Source: Candidatus Butyricimonas faecavium (GTDB lineage Bacteria; Bacteroidota; Bacteroidia; Bacteroidales; Marinifilaceae). From it: DNA of 64,000 nucleotides. The notes beneath the pieces were generated by a model, which searched no databases, had not been told where the DNA came from, and saw nothing but the letters and a program-made list of their open reading frames with translations. This document shows, piece by piece, positions 15,986 through 25,237 of this stretch (the first letter of the stretch is position 1; every line of letters begins with the position of its first letter). A program made the translations under genes and the position numbers. The DNA is taken from the NCBI GenBank assembly GCA_944321125.1, contig CALUKD010000001.1:248001-312000 (forward strand). The letters are read 5' to 3'.

Positions 15986-17146
15986 ATGAGCTCTATTATA
16001 AAAAAACAATATATTGCTTCTCTTATTCTGAAAGAAAGAATAAGCGAACTCAATGAATCTGAAAAAAAGGAATTGGCGTCATGGCTAGAAGAATCTCCCG
16101 AACATAGAGAATTATACACGTATTTACACTCAAAAGACCTTAGTAGTGACCTTGCCAAATATAAAACAATAAATCCTTTGGAAGGGTTGGACAGATACCG
16201 TAAACGTTATGTTCCCAAACACCAATCCATTCATTCCCGATGGTATTGGGTTGCCGCTGCCGTAATACTTATTATTAGTGTTTCAATATTACATTTCTAC
16301 CAAGAAAAAGAAATCCCCTCAAAATCCGATATAATTACTCCCGGTTGTTCGAAAGCTATGCTGGTTTTGGATAACGGGAATATTATCGATCTCTCCAAAG
16401 AAAAAAACAAAATTATTGCCAATCAGCAACTCTCAATTCAAACTGACGGTACTCAGGTCAGTTATTCCGTAACCGAAAATGTAAAGGAAAAATCAACAAA
16501 TGAATACAATGAATTGATCATTCCCACGGGAGGAGAGTTTACTTTGACATTATCCGACGGAACTCAAATATGGCTCAATTCACAAAGTAAAATCAAATAT
16601 CCTGTACTATTCAACGATACCACCCGCGAGGTTTATCTGGAAGGGGAAGCTTATTTTAAGGTTTCGAAAGATACCCTACATCCTTTCCGTGTAAATACTA
16701 AGAATAATGTATGTATTGAAGTTCTCGGGACCTCATTTAACGTTAGAAGTTACAATGATGAAAATTCTGTTGAAACAGTCCTGGAAGAAGGAGTAGTAAA
16801 AATGAGCCAAGGGAAGGATGCCGCTATTCTAGCCCCCGGCAACAAAGCAACCTGTCATCCGAACGAACCGATTCAAATGGCAACAGTTAATACGGAATTA
16901 TACACGGCATGGAGACACGGGCAGTATATATTTGTAGATGAAAGTGTAGAAAATATATTAAAACAACTTTCCCGGTGGTACAACATTGAAGTATTTTTTA
17001 GTAATGAAGCTGCAAAATCAGTCATCTTCAGCGGGGATATTACAAAATACAATGATATCAACACATTATTAGAAGCCATGGAAATTGCAGGTGGTATACA
17101 TTTCAAAATAAATGGCAGAACATTGATTGTTTCCTCTGACAATTAA
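15986..17146 (+). CDS. FecR-family anti-sigma factor (L1)
   Basis: The 386-residue protein has a cytoplasmic N-terminal sigma-binding part (about residues 1-85) and one membrane helix at about 90-107 (WYWVAAAVILIISVSILHFY). The periplasmic FecR domain (about 140-300) contains PTGGEFTLTLSDGTQIWLNS and VYLEGEAYFKVSKD. The DUF4974 domain lies at about 310-384. In such systems the periplasmic part senses the STN domain of a loaded SusC transporter and releases the sigma factor. Its partners are the sigma gene directly upstream and the STN-SusC at 21540-25208. The gene has its own ECF-type promoter at 15938-15970. Confidence 0.93.
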   Translation: MSSIIKKQYIASLILKERISELNESEKKELASWLEESPEHRELYTYLHSKDLSSDLAKYKTINPLEGLDRYRKRYVPKHQSIHSRWYWVAAAVILIISVSILHFYQEKEIPSKSDIITPGCSKAMLVLDNGNIIDLSKEKNKIIANQQLSIQTDGTQVSYSVTENVKEKSTNEYNELIIPTGGEFTLTLSDGTQIWLNSQSKIKYPVLFNDTTREVYLEGEAYFKVSKDTLHPFRVNTKNNVCIEVLGTSFNVRSYNDENSVETVLEEGVVKMSQGKDAAILAPGNKATCHPNEPIQMATVNTELYTAWRHGQYIFVDESVENILKQLSRWYNIEVFFSNEAAKSVIFSGDITKYNDINTLLEAMEIAGGIHFKINGRTLIVSSDN

Positions 17147-17192
17147 TTAAAAGAACTTGTGTTTACGAATTATCCAACACATACAGACAAAA

Positions 17193-17237
17193 AAATTCTC
17201 GGCCATTTTTGTTTACCCAAATAATGACCGAGAATTT
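17193..17237. terminator. bidirectional terminator between convergent fecR and thioredoxin-like gene
   Basis: AAATTCTCGG (17193-17202) pairs with CCGAGAATTT (17228-17237). The flanking A-run on one side and T-rich sequence on the other suit termination in both directions. It sits between genes that converge from 17146 and 17255. Confidence 0.75.
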
Positions 17238-17254
17238 ATATCAATACAAGCTAA

Positions 17255-18664
17255 TTATATTTTGCAGTTTTTCATATCTGTCAATTTAAGTTCCAAGCGT
17301 CGCAGAAGTTTCAAATCCTTGCATCCCACCTCTTTCTGATACTCAATAGCTTTCTCCATGACAAGAGTTGCAGCAGAGAAATTTCCAATCCTTGCAAATA
17401 AATCGGCAGCAGCAAATGCCGTTTCCGTATTATACGGATTCACACGAAAAGCATAATCTATCCATCGGCTACATAATTCCCTTGTTTGATCATCCGAGGG
17501 GGAAACTTTCCAAAAATAATCAGTCCATTCGATTATACGCAGCGTAGTAACACGTCCTATTTCACAAACTTGTCGTATTACAGACTCGAATTCCGGACTA
17601 CTCCCATTTTGTTTCACATAAGTCAAGAATGCCTTATAATCATTAGAGAATAGGGAACCTTCCGGATTATTTTTCATTAAATTTTCCATGTAATCGACAA
17701 GACATTTTTTGAATTCCTCTTCATTTACCCGGTTCGCTGTCCAGAAACAAAGACGAATATAGATTGGGGTTGCAAAGAAAAGTCCTCGTCCTTCTACAAT
17801 ATTCAAGTCTCCATCCAACAACTCCTCTCCTTCAACATCCTTTCCTCCATAATTAGAAAAATCTTCCTTGAGTTGTAGTAGTTCATCAAGCCATTCCAAA
17901 TTACCTTCTTGGATACTTTGTTCCATAAAACACGAAAGATCATACTGTACCGGAAAAACAACATTGAAAGTAAACTCTCTGGTATTCTCTCCCGTAGTAA
18001 ATCGACCATCATTACTAGCTTTCACGATTTCAGATACTAAACGTTGCTCCAATTCTTTATCATATAAGGTAATTTCATCAAGCAATTGGTTATCTTCAGC
18101 TATCAACTCTGCTGTCGGCAAAGACTTAAGATAAAGATTAAGAGCCTCAGGTTTAGTTTTCTCATCAGCAAAACGATAATAATCAAACAACATTTCCTTA
18201 CTTGCCTTCCCACTATTTATAGCTTCTAACATTTTAGAAAGACCACCGTAACGACCGTATAAAGCAACGGCTTCCGCTTCTTTAAGAAAACCATCAACAT
18301 TCTTAGCTCCCACCACCTTATGGAGGACTTCTCCCGTTTTATCTATAAAAAAGAATGTAGGATAGGCGGTAACAGGATACTGTTTTACAAATTCAATCCC
18401 TGCCGAACTTTCCGCATCTATTTTATAAGCGATAAAATGGGTGTTATAATAATCACCTAACTCTTTTTGAGGGAATATATTGGTTGATACGTACTTACAC
18501 GGGCCACACCACTGCGTATAAACATCTACAAATATAGGTTTATCTTCAGCTTTGGCTTTTGTTAATATCTCCTGCCACGTTCCCTCTTGAAATTTCACAC
18601 CTTGGGCAGTAACTGTAATATTAATAACAAAGGCACAGATAATTGCCAATATAATTCTTTTCAT
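17255..18664 (-). CDS. exported thioredoxin-fold protein with large C-terminal region (L1)
   Basis: The 469-residue protein has a Sec signal peptide (MKRIILAIICAFVINITVTA). A thioredoxin domain covers about residues 25-135, with the redox motif WCGPCK (Cys53 and Cys56) and a cis-Pro in VTAYPTFFF. About 330 residues of helical, TPR-like sequence follow, which I do not recognise. It is predicted to be a periplasmic disulfide reductase. It is the last gene of the L1 SusCD operon, 7 bases after the metalloprotease-like lipoprotein gene, so it probably acts on imported material or keeps the locus proteins reduced. Two related proteins occur in L3 (49490-52678). Confidence 0.85.
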   Translation of the reverse strand: MKRIILAIICAFVINITVTAQGVKFQEGTWQEILTKAKAEDKPIFVDVYTQWCGPCKYVSTNIFPQKELGDYYNTHFIAYKIDAESSAGIEFVKQYPVTAYPTFFFIDKTGEVLHKVVGAKNVDGFLKEAEAVALYGRYGGLSKMLEAINSGKASKEMLFDYYRFADEKTKPEALNLYLKSLPTAELIAEDNQLLDEITLYDKELEQRLVSEIVKASNDGRFTTGENTREFTFNVVFPVQYDLSCFMEQSIQEGNLEWLDELLQLKEDFSNYGGKDVEGEELLDGDLNIVEGRGLFFATPIYIRLCFWTANRVNEEEFKKCLVDYMENLMKNNPEGSLFSNDYKAFLTYVKQNGSSPEFESVIRQVCEIGRVTTLRIIEWTDYFWKVSPSDDQTRELCSRWIDYAFRVNPYNTETAFAAADLFARIGNFSAATLVMEKAIEYQKEVGCKDLKLLRRLELKLTDMKNCKI

Positions 18665-18671
18665 ATCAAAT

Positions 18672-19964
18672 TTAATTGTTATTCATACTTTCTTTGCCAG
18701 TAAAGGCAAAATCAGATTTCCACGCAGAACGTTCAGGACAATTATTCAACACCCAATGAATACGTTGAGCCTGTTGTAATGTAATTGAACGATGTACGCC
18801 AGTAGGGTCATCCATGATATTTTCCGAAAGGAAATAATAATCGTCAACCGTTTTATTGACAGAAATATTATAACCACTATTCTCATCGCCATAATAAGCA
18901 TGGGTATCAGAGCAATAATCATCTGGAATTCCACCATCACTAACACCCCACGTGGGAAGCAAACCGAAATAGTATCCAATACAATTCACCAGTTCATTCT
19001 CACTTTCTTCGCCAAAAGTACAAGTTGTTTTGAAAATAGATTGAAGTTTATAAAGTATTCCAACTTCATTAGGAACCGGATTCCAGTCAGCAGGAAGTTC
19101 CGTAAGAGCAAGACCTTGAGGAGCATCAGCAAGAACATCGTTTGCCGCCACATAACGAGGGATACAAGTAGTTGATAACGTACGATAAAACGTTTCATAA
19201 GTACCTAACAAATCAGAAACCAACCAAATATTGAGATACTTATCATAAGGCCATAAAGCTTTTTGATTCGCGATAAAAGTCTTATAAGAATCTTGTCCCT
19301 CGTCAATAACATTATCAGCGTAAACACGGTTAATGCCCGGTTCTGAAAGTTTATTCCCATAAGGATCATAAAGTGCCGGTTCAAAACGTATGCGAGTATC
19401 CACTCCGGTAGCACTATTACTTACTATGCCAGAAAAAGTATTATTAATTTTATCCAACAATAATTGAATTCTTTCCGCGGAGATTTCTCCTCCATATGCA
19501 GTGACATCAAACTCAGACTGCAAAAGGTGGAAAACTACCGGTATGGTAATCTCCGGAAAAGTTTCAGCAATTGAAGGATCGGCAACTCTAAAAGACACTT
19601 CATTAGAGGTCAAATCTCGTCCCTTTATACGGGCATAAACACGAACAGTTTCCCCGATAAGAGACTTATCCGCCGTACAGAATGTATCAGAGAGTATTTG
19701 TCCATCCGGAGTCAAATATTCAATCTGAGAGTGATCAACCCTACTGTCCAGCACCTCATATCCCTCCTCCGCGGTAAGAAATGGACTAAAAGTGATACAA
19801 GCCTTCCCATCTGCCAATACTTCGTAATGACTCAAACGTAATGCGATTTCTTGCACACGGTCCATATCAACCATATCAAATTCCTTGACATCGTATTTGT
19901 CTGGCGTACAAGACACAACACTCCATGCCAAAATTATCAAAACGATGTATATTGTCTTTTTCAT
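18672..19964 (-). CDS. pappalysin/metzincin-like lipoprotein with lost zinc-binding site (L1)
   Basis: The 430-residue lipoprotein has lipobox VVSC (Cys19). The C-terminal half fits the zinc-dependent metalloproteinase lipoproteins of Bacteroidetes: TIPVVFHLLQ at about 140-149, YLNIWLV at about 243-249, DDYCSDT at about 348-354, and a Met-turn region ENIMDD at about 381-386. The expected HExGHxxGxxH is replaced by NCIGYYFGLLP (residues 327-337), so all three zinc ligands and the catalytic Glu are changed (His to Asn, Glu to Cys, His to Tyr, His to Pro). The reading frame is intact and the other family landmarks are kept, which suggests a retained non-catalytic role such as binding substrate at the cell surface. 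It lies between susD and the thioredoxin-like gene. Confidence 0.8.
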   Translation of the reverse strand: MKKTIYIVLIILAWSVVSCTPDKYDVKEFDMVDMDRVQEIALRLSHYEVLADGKACITFSPFLTAEEGYEVLDSRVDHSQIEYLTPDGQILSDTFCTADKSLIGETVRVYARIKGRDLTSNEVSFRVADPSIAETFPEITIPVVFHLLQSEFDVTAYGGEISAERIQLLLDKINNTFSGIVSNSATGVDTRIRFEPALYDPYGNKLSEPGINRVYADNVIDEGQDSYKTFIANQKALWPYDKYLNIWLVSDLLGTYETFYRTLSTTCIPRYVAANDVLADAPQGLALTELPADWNPVPNEVGILYKLQSIFKTTCTFGEESENELVNCIGYYFGLLPTWGVSDGGIPDDYCSDTHAYYGDENSGYNISVNKTVDDYYFLSENIMDDPTGVHRSITLQQAQRIHWVLNNCPERSAWKSDFAFTGKESMNNN

Positions 19965-19983
19965 CTTTTTACCTATTTATAAA

Positions 19984-21528
19984 TTAAATATTTACCTGAT
20001 CCCAACCTGGATTCTGTACCATATTTTTATTGACAGACATTTCACTTTCCGGTATGGGGAAACAATAACGATAATCATTAGGTTCCAGTACATAAAGAGT
20101 TCCGTTTACCACACGCTCTACCCGAGTACCAGTACGTTTCATATCAAGCCACCACATATCCAGCTCTTGGTAAAATTCCAATTTACGTTCTTTCAAAATT
20201 TCATCCAAAAGGTCTGATTCTGTATAGGAATTCTCAACATCAAGATAACGGCCTTGTTTAAACTCATCGAGTGCAATTTTCGCCTCAGTAGTATTCCCCA
20301 AACGATAAAGAGCCTCGGCCTTAATCAATTGTACTTCTGCCGAACGGAAAAACATGATGACGCCACCCGCCGCCGTACCAAACATACTAGCAAGCATATC
20401 TTCCGAAATACTATATTTATCATATTGTATAGTTGTAGTTATCCCTCCGAGTCCAATAGACATGGAAGTTTTAAAAAAGACACTCTTTCTGACATCGTCA
20501 TCTCGATAAAGATTATAAATTTCGTCACTCGGCGTCGCTTCTATTCCAGAAGTAGAACTCATTGTTGCTTGCCAATATATGTTAGAAAAATCAGCAATTT
20601 GAGAATTAGCTCCATCCACTACACGAAGATGGAACTCATCATTCGTGAAAGCTTGCTGGTCTATCACATTAAACATTGCATCATATGTTTCCTCATCCCG
20701 TACGAAAGAAATACCTTCCATCGCTTCTTCCGCATGCTCAAGGGCATTTTGCCAGTCACTTTCTTCGCCTGCCCCGGAAAGAGCCTTATAACAATAAACA
20801 CTTGCTAACATACTGTGAACAAAACGAGGAGTATAAGCACAATTCCAAGAGGTAGTCGGCGTGCGTGCTAATAACTCCAAAACTTCATCACAATCTTCCA
20901 GTATACGGGCATATACGTCTGTCTGTTTTTCCCGTTTTGGCATAGCATTTCCCGGATCTTCGTAAGGTTTCAAATAGACAGGAACTCCATATTCATTCTT
21001 ATCATAAGGAGAAAAATATTGTAATAACTTGAAGTAAGAATAGGCTCTCCACACAAGAGCTTCCCCTTTGACATAGTCTCTCAGTCGCTCATCATTTCCC
21101 TTGGCAGAGGTTATACCGTCAATAATCATATTAATAGGACCAAGAAAAGAATAATAACGGTTCCAAGATTCATCTGCCGTCCCCATCCATGTCAGCTGAT
21201 TCACCGCACTCTTTTTGTACTCTCCCACGGATGCATCATAATACATATCAACATCCTTATCATACTCCAATTCTCCCGTACGAAAAGCAAATGTTAAGGC
21301 GACATTAAATTCCGGGTATAAGTAGGAACCTCCCAATACAGGCAACTGATCAGGATTTATAGTTGTCAGCAGCCGCATGTAACTTGCCAACAGATCCCGG
21401 TAATCCTCAATAGTACTGACAACTTGAACATCTTTAGGTTTCAAGTCCAAAAAATTATCACACCCTTGAAGAGAGAAGAAACTCACGAGGGAAAATAAAG
21501 CAATCCATTTATTATATCTCTTTCTCAT
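19984..21528 (-). CDS. SusD/RagB-family surface nutrient-binding lipoprotein (L1)
   Basis: The 514-residue protein has lipobox SLQGC (Cys23). The SusD fold is marked by NFLDLKPKD after the Cys and TPR-type helices (VWRAYSYFKLLQYFSPY). The C-terminal segment has IKAEALYRLG and ERKLEFYQELDMWWLDMKRTG, which in this family precede the closing helix. It forms the lid of the SusC barrel encoded directly upstream (12-base gap) and captures ligand at the surface. Neighbouring genes suggest a peptide or protein ligand rather than glycan: no glycoside hydrolase is present. Confidence 0.93.
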   Translation of the reverse strand: MRKRYNKWIALFSLVSFFSLQGCDNFLDLKPKDVQVVSTIEDYRDLLASYMRLLTTINPDQLPVLGGSYLYPEFNVALTFAFRTGELEYDKDVDMYYDASVGEYKKSAVNQLTWMGTADESWNRYYSFLGPINMIIDGITSAKGNDERLRDYVKGEALVWRAYSYFKLLQYFSPYDKNEYGVPVYLKPYEDPGNAMPKREKQTDVYARILEDCDEVLELLARTPTTSWNCAYTPRFVHSMLASVYCYKALSGAGEESDWQNALEHAEEAMEGISFVRDEETYDAMFNVIDQQAFTNDEFHLRVVDGANSQIADFSNIYWQATMSSTSGIEATPSDEIYNLYRDDDVRKSVFFKTSMSIGLGGITTTIQYDKYSISEDMLASMFGTAAGGVIMFFRSAEVQLIKAEALYRLGNTTEAKIALDEFKQGRYLDVENSYTESDLLDEILKERKLEFYQELDMWWLDMKRTGTRVERVVNGTLYVLEPNDYRYCFPIPESEMSVNKNMVQNPGWDQVNI

Positions 21529-21539
21529 ATTGTCGATTT

Positions 21540-24500
21540 TTAGAAGCCAATAGACAGTTTAATATTATATTCCCTTGAGGTAGGGTAAGAAAATGCACCC
21601 ATTGTCGTTACATCTAATCCTCTATATTTTGTAAAGGTTAACAAATTGTACGCATTGAAGGAAAGTGACATATTTTTCATTCCAAAACGTTGTGCAACCT
21701 CCGCAGGTAAACGGTAACTTATTGCAAGATTGGTAAGTTGAAGATAGTCCCCCTTTTCGTACTTATCAGAAGTTGCATAACCAGCCCAATAATCATTTCC
21801 CGATGTAACAAAACGAGCAATATCAGTTACGTCTCCTCTTGTTTTCCAAAAAGAAAGGTAACGCCGTTCACGATTAGTTCCTGACACGCTTAAATCACTC
21901 GCATAGCCTAACTCAGCCTGTCCTGAATCGCTCCAGTTATTCGGAGCATTTTGTAAATCATTGAATGAAGGAACAATATGTCCCGTTTTGAAACTCCATT
22001 GCGTGGTAAATTCAATATTTTTATAACGGAAATACGTATTGAACCCACCTACATATTTGGGATTGGAACGTCCAAGGTATTGCATGGAATATTTAAAATG
22101 TTCCGGGAAACTCTCGTTATTCCGGTCAAAAGACACATAATTCGGTACACTCACCAGAGAAGGAACAACTCCGCTATTCATATAAGATTGTTGTTGTGAT
22201 TCCGTAAGACTATCCCAACCATCCAACAATTTAGCATACATTCTTTTCCCTTCTGAGGTCAGATAGTAAAGAGGATTTCCAGACGTAGGATCAACTCCTG
22301 CAGTCTTCCAACCATATATAGAACCTGTCTCTTTTCCAATTACATTAACAACTCCTCCTTTAAGAACTGAAGAAGAAATTGCTTCCGAATACGATTCATA
22401 ATCGTGTTCAGAACGGATAATCTTATTCTTGTTTCTCGCAAAGTTTACAGAAGTACTGAATGTCAAGTCTTCACGATCTAACCACCGGAGATTTACATAC
22501 AATTCCAAGCCGCTATTTTCCACTGTACCCCCGTTTGCTCTTACGCTGGACCGCCCTGTAGAAATAGGAATAGTCAAATTTTCAAGAATGTCTTTAGTCC
22601 TATTGTTATAATAATCCATTGTAAAATTAATCCGTCCTCCAAAGAAGCCGACATCAATCCCGATATTCCGATCACGTTTCTTTTCCCACTTCACAGATGG
22701 ATTCGGATAAGTAAAACCTTGGGCAAAACGATTTCCTTGATACATATCACTCCCCAAAGTCAACGTGGAGAAAGGATATGCCGTACGATCGATATTTCCC
22801 GTATATCCATAAGAACCACGAAGAGCAAGTTCTGTAACCACCTTGTTCTTAAAAAATTTCTCATGATGCAGGTTATATCTTAACCCGACAGACCATAAAG
22901 GGGTAAAACGATTTGCATCGCCGATGGCATCCGCACCGTCTGCCCGGTAGTTAAAGTTCACCACGTAACGATCTTTGTAACCATAACGTAACGATCCAAG
23001 AAAAGACACTGTCCTATCCTGCCCTACCGATGTGGCAAACATATTTCTCACTTGTGTCCGTAAATTTTCATAACTCACATCCTCACTAAAATCTGGAACT
23101 CCCGTTATCCGGTAATCCCCATAATATATTGGTGAGGTATAACTGAAATTATTGAATTTTTTAGATGTTACCTCATTGGCAAAAAGTAAAGTAAACAAGT
23201 GATCTTCTTTAATATTGAATGAATAATCAATTTGCGTACGAATTGACCAGTTAAAGTTCTTACCGGAACCCTCTGTTAATTCTCCATTATTATAATCAGA
23301 AGGATATACATCCAAATTATTATAGACCTGCTGGGCAAATGCCTCCTGCACGTATGACGTATAAGTCCCGGCCTCAATTTCCGTGGTTGTCGTGTTATAA
23401 CTTATTCCCTTACGAATGATCGAGGATATAGCGAGCCCGGAAAGTATATCATACCTAGCATTAAAAGTCAAACTAGCATCCAAACCATCTTCCGAGGCTC
23501 TTGTTTCTCTCAATTCCCTCAGTATATTAAATGAATCATATTTATAACCGGAAGAAGTTGTTTCCGTATAATTTGACCCTAAATAACTTAAATCTGCTGC
23601 ATATTCTCCATTTTCATCATAAGGACGTTCATAAGGATTAGCAAAAACGGCATAATTAAACGGGTCTACGGCAGAAGCATTATCCCTATTTTTACGAACA
23701 TTTAATGACAAGTCAAGAGCGATAATCAAATTTTTAATGGGACGATAATCCAATTTCATCAATACTCCGGCATTGGAATATCTATTGGAAATGAGAATAC
23801 CGTTTTGTTCCGAATAATTCACGGAGGTGTAATAAGTCATTTCCTCCGAACCTCCCCGGATACTCAAATTGTGAGAATGAGAATGGGCCGTACGAAAGAT
23901 ATGTTTAAACCAATTTGTATTCGTGTTTTGCAAACGGCTCAATTCTGTCTCATACTGGTCTCGCGTAAGATACCCCTCCAAATACTGTTTATAAAGATTA
24001 CCACCTCGTCCCGTCCAATCCGAATAACTCACTCCAAACGTATCAATAATATCTTTCTCATAACGCAATTTCTCTCGTGAATTCATGAAGTCCAAGTTCA
24101 TTGAAGGTAATTCCGTGATACTGTAATTACCCGTGTAATTAAATTGTGTTTTAGAGCGAAATCCTTTTTTTGTCGTGATAACAATTACACCGTTTGCAGC
24201 CTTCGCACCATAAATAGCAGCAGCCGAAGCATCTTTTAAGATGGTGATCGATTCTATATCTTCCGGCATAATATTACCCACTCCGTCTTGCATGATCGTT
24301 CCGGCATAATCTCCCGTGTTATTCTCCGGTACACCTGTCAATAATGGTAATCCATCCACTATCCACAACGGTTCCGTACGACCACTTAAATTATTTTCTC
24401 CTCGAATTGTAATTTGCGCACGCCGACCGGGAGCTCCCGACAAAGTTGTACTATTTAATCCCGCAATCACGCCTTCCAATGCTTTGTCTATGGAAGTAAT

Positions 24501-25208
24501 GCCTTGTGAACGTAAATCCTTTGCAGTAATAACCGAAGCACTACCTGTCATATGGTCTTTTTTGATGACTTCCATACCCGTAACAACTACCTCTTCCAAT
24601 TGTTCTATATCGTCCTCCATAACCACATTAATGGTCTGAGTCCCACTAACAACTCTCTCCACAGGTTTCATACCCACAAATGTAAATTTCAACGTACATT
24701 TTCCAGCAGGTACATTCATTTTGAAATGCCCGTCCGTATCTGTCACAGTCCCTATTGACGTACCGCTCAACATAACAGCAACACCCGGAATCGGAATCTT
24801 TTCTTTATCCCTCACAATACCGCTCACAACCACCTGTTCCTGCGGAACCGTATTAACCTTCTTCTCCAATTTCTTCAATACAATAATCCGCCCTTTCATC
24901 GTATAGGTTAATCCAAAATGAGGTAAACAAACCTGTAATGCCGAATCCAACGTTACGTTCTTTACCTCCACCGATATTTTTTTTGTCCGATCAATATCAT
25001 TAGCATTATACATAAAATCATAACTCGTCTGCCGCTTGATTTCTTTCAAAATAGCAGACAAATCAACATTCTTTAAAGACAGGCTTACCTTTACTTCATC
25101 CGCTACAGCTCCCATCGAAAAGAATGATAACAACGCTACCAACAGGAAAGAATAGCCAAAACTGTTCCTCCGTTTACTAACGTTATAAGCGTAATCTGTT
25201 TTCTTCAT
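21540..25208 (-). CDS. SusC/RagA-family TonB-dependent outer membrane transporter with STN domain (L1)
   Basis: The 1222-residue protein has a long signal region (to about residue 37) and an STN domain (about 40-112, VKVSLSLKNVDLSAILKEI). A carboxypeptidase-regulatory-like beta-sandwich covers about 125-205 (GTVTDTDGHFKMNVP). A TonB-box/plug region begins at about 206 (EEVVVTGME) with the SusC signature LKDASAAAIYGAKAANG at about 327-343. The rest is the beta-barrel, ending in Phe. It imports ligand with TonB energy. The STN domain is the contact point for FecR and links it to the L1 sigma/FecR pair. It is preceded by a lipoprotein gene and followed by susD. Confidence 0.95.
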   Translation of the reverse strand: MKKTDYAYNVSKRRNSFGYSFLLVALLSFFSMGAVADEVKVSLSLKNVDLSAILKEIKRQTSYDFMYNANDIDRTKKISVEVKNVTLDSALQVCLPHFGLTYTMKGRIIVLKKLEKKVNTVPQEQVVVSGIVRDKEKIPIPGVAVMLSGTSIGTVTDTDGHFKMNVPAGKCTLKFTFVGMKPVERVVSGTQTINVVMEDDIEQLEEVVVTGMEVIKKDHMTGSASVITAKDLRSQGITSIDKALEGVIAGLNSTTLSGAPGRRAQITIRGENNLSGRTEPLWIVDGLPLLTGVPENNTGDYAGTIMQDGVGNIMPEDIESITILKDASAAAIYGAKAANGVIVITTKKGFRSKTQFNYTGNYSITELPSMNLDFMNSREKLRYEKDIIDTFGVSYSDWTGRGGNLYKQYLEGYLTRDQYETELSRLQNTNTNWFKHIFRTAHSHSHNLSIRGGSEEMTYYTSVNYSEQNGILISNRYSNAGVLMKLDYRPIKNLIIALDLSLNVRKNRDNASAVDPFNYAVFANPYERPYDENGEYAADLSYLGSNYTETTSSGYKYDSFNILRELRETRASEDGLDASLTFNARYDILSGLAISSIIRKGISYNTTTTEIEAGTYTSYVQEAFAQQVYNNLDVYPSDYNNGELTEGSGKNFNWSIRTQIDYSFNIKEDHLFTLLFANEVTSKKFNNFSYTSPIYYGDYRITGVPDFSEDVSYENLRTQVRNMFATSVGQDRTVSFLGSLRYGYKDRYVVNFNYRADGADAIGDANRFTPLWSVGLRYNLHHEKFFKNKVVTELALRGSYGYTGNIDRTAYPFSTLTLGSDMYQGNRFAQGFTYPNPSVKWEKKRDRNIGIDVGFFGGRINFTMDYYNNRTKDILENLTIPISTGRSSVRANGGTVENSGLELYVNLRWLDREDLTFSTSVNFARNKNKIIRSEHDYESYSEAISSSVLKGGVVNVIGKETGSIYGWKTAGVDPTSGNPLYYLTSEGKRMYAKLLDGWDSLTESQQQSYMNSGVVPSLVSVPNYVSFDRNNESFPEHFKYSMQYLGRSNPKYVGGFNTYFRYKNIEFTTQWSFKTGHIVPSFNDLQNAPNNWSDSGQAELGYASDLSVSGTNRERRYLSFWKTRGDVTDIARFVTSGNDYWAGYATSDKYEKGDYLQLTNLAISYRLPAEVAQRFGMKNMSLSFNAYNLLTFTKYRGLDVTTMGAFSYPTSREYNIKLSIGF

Positions 25209-25237
25209 AATAATATCATTAATAAATTGAAATTCTA

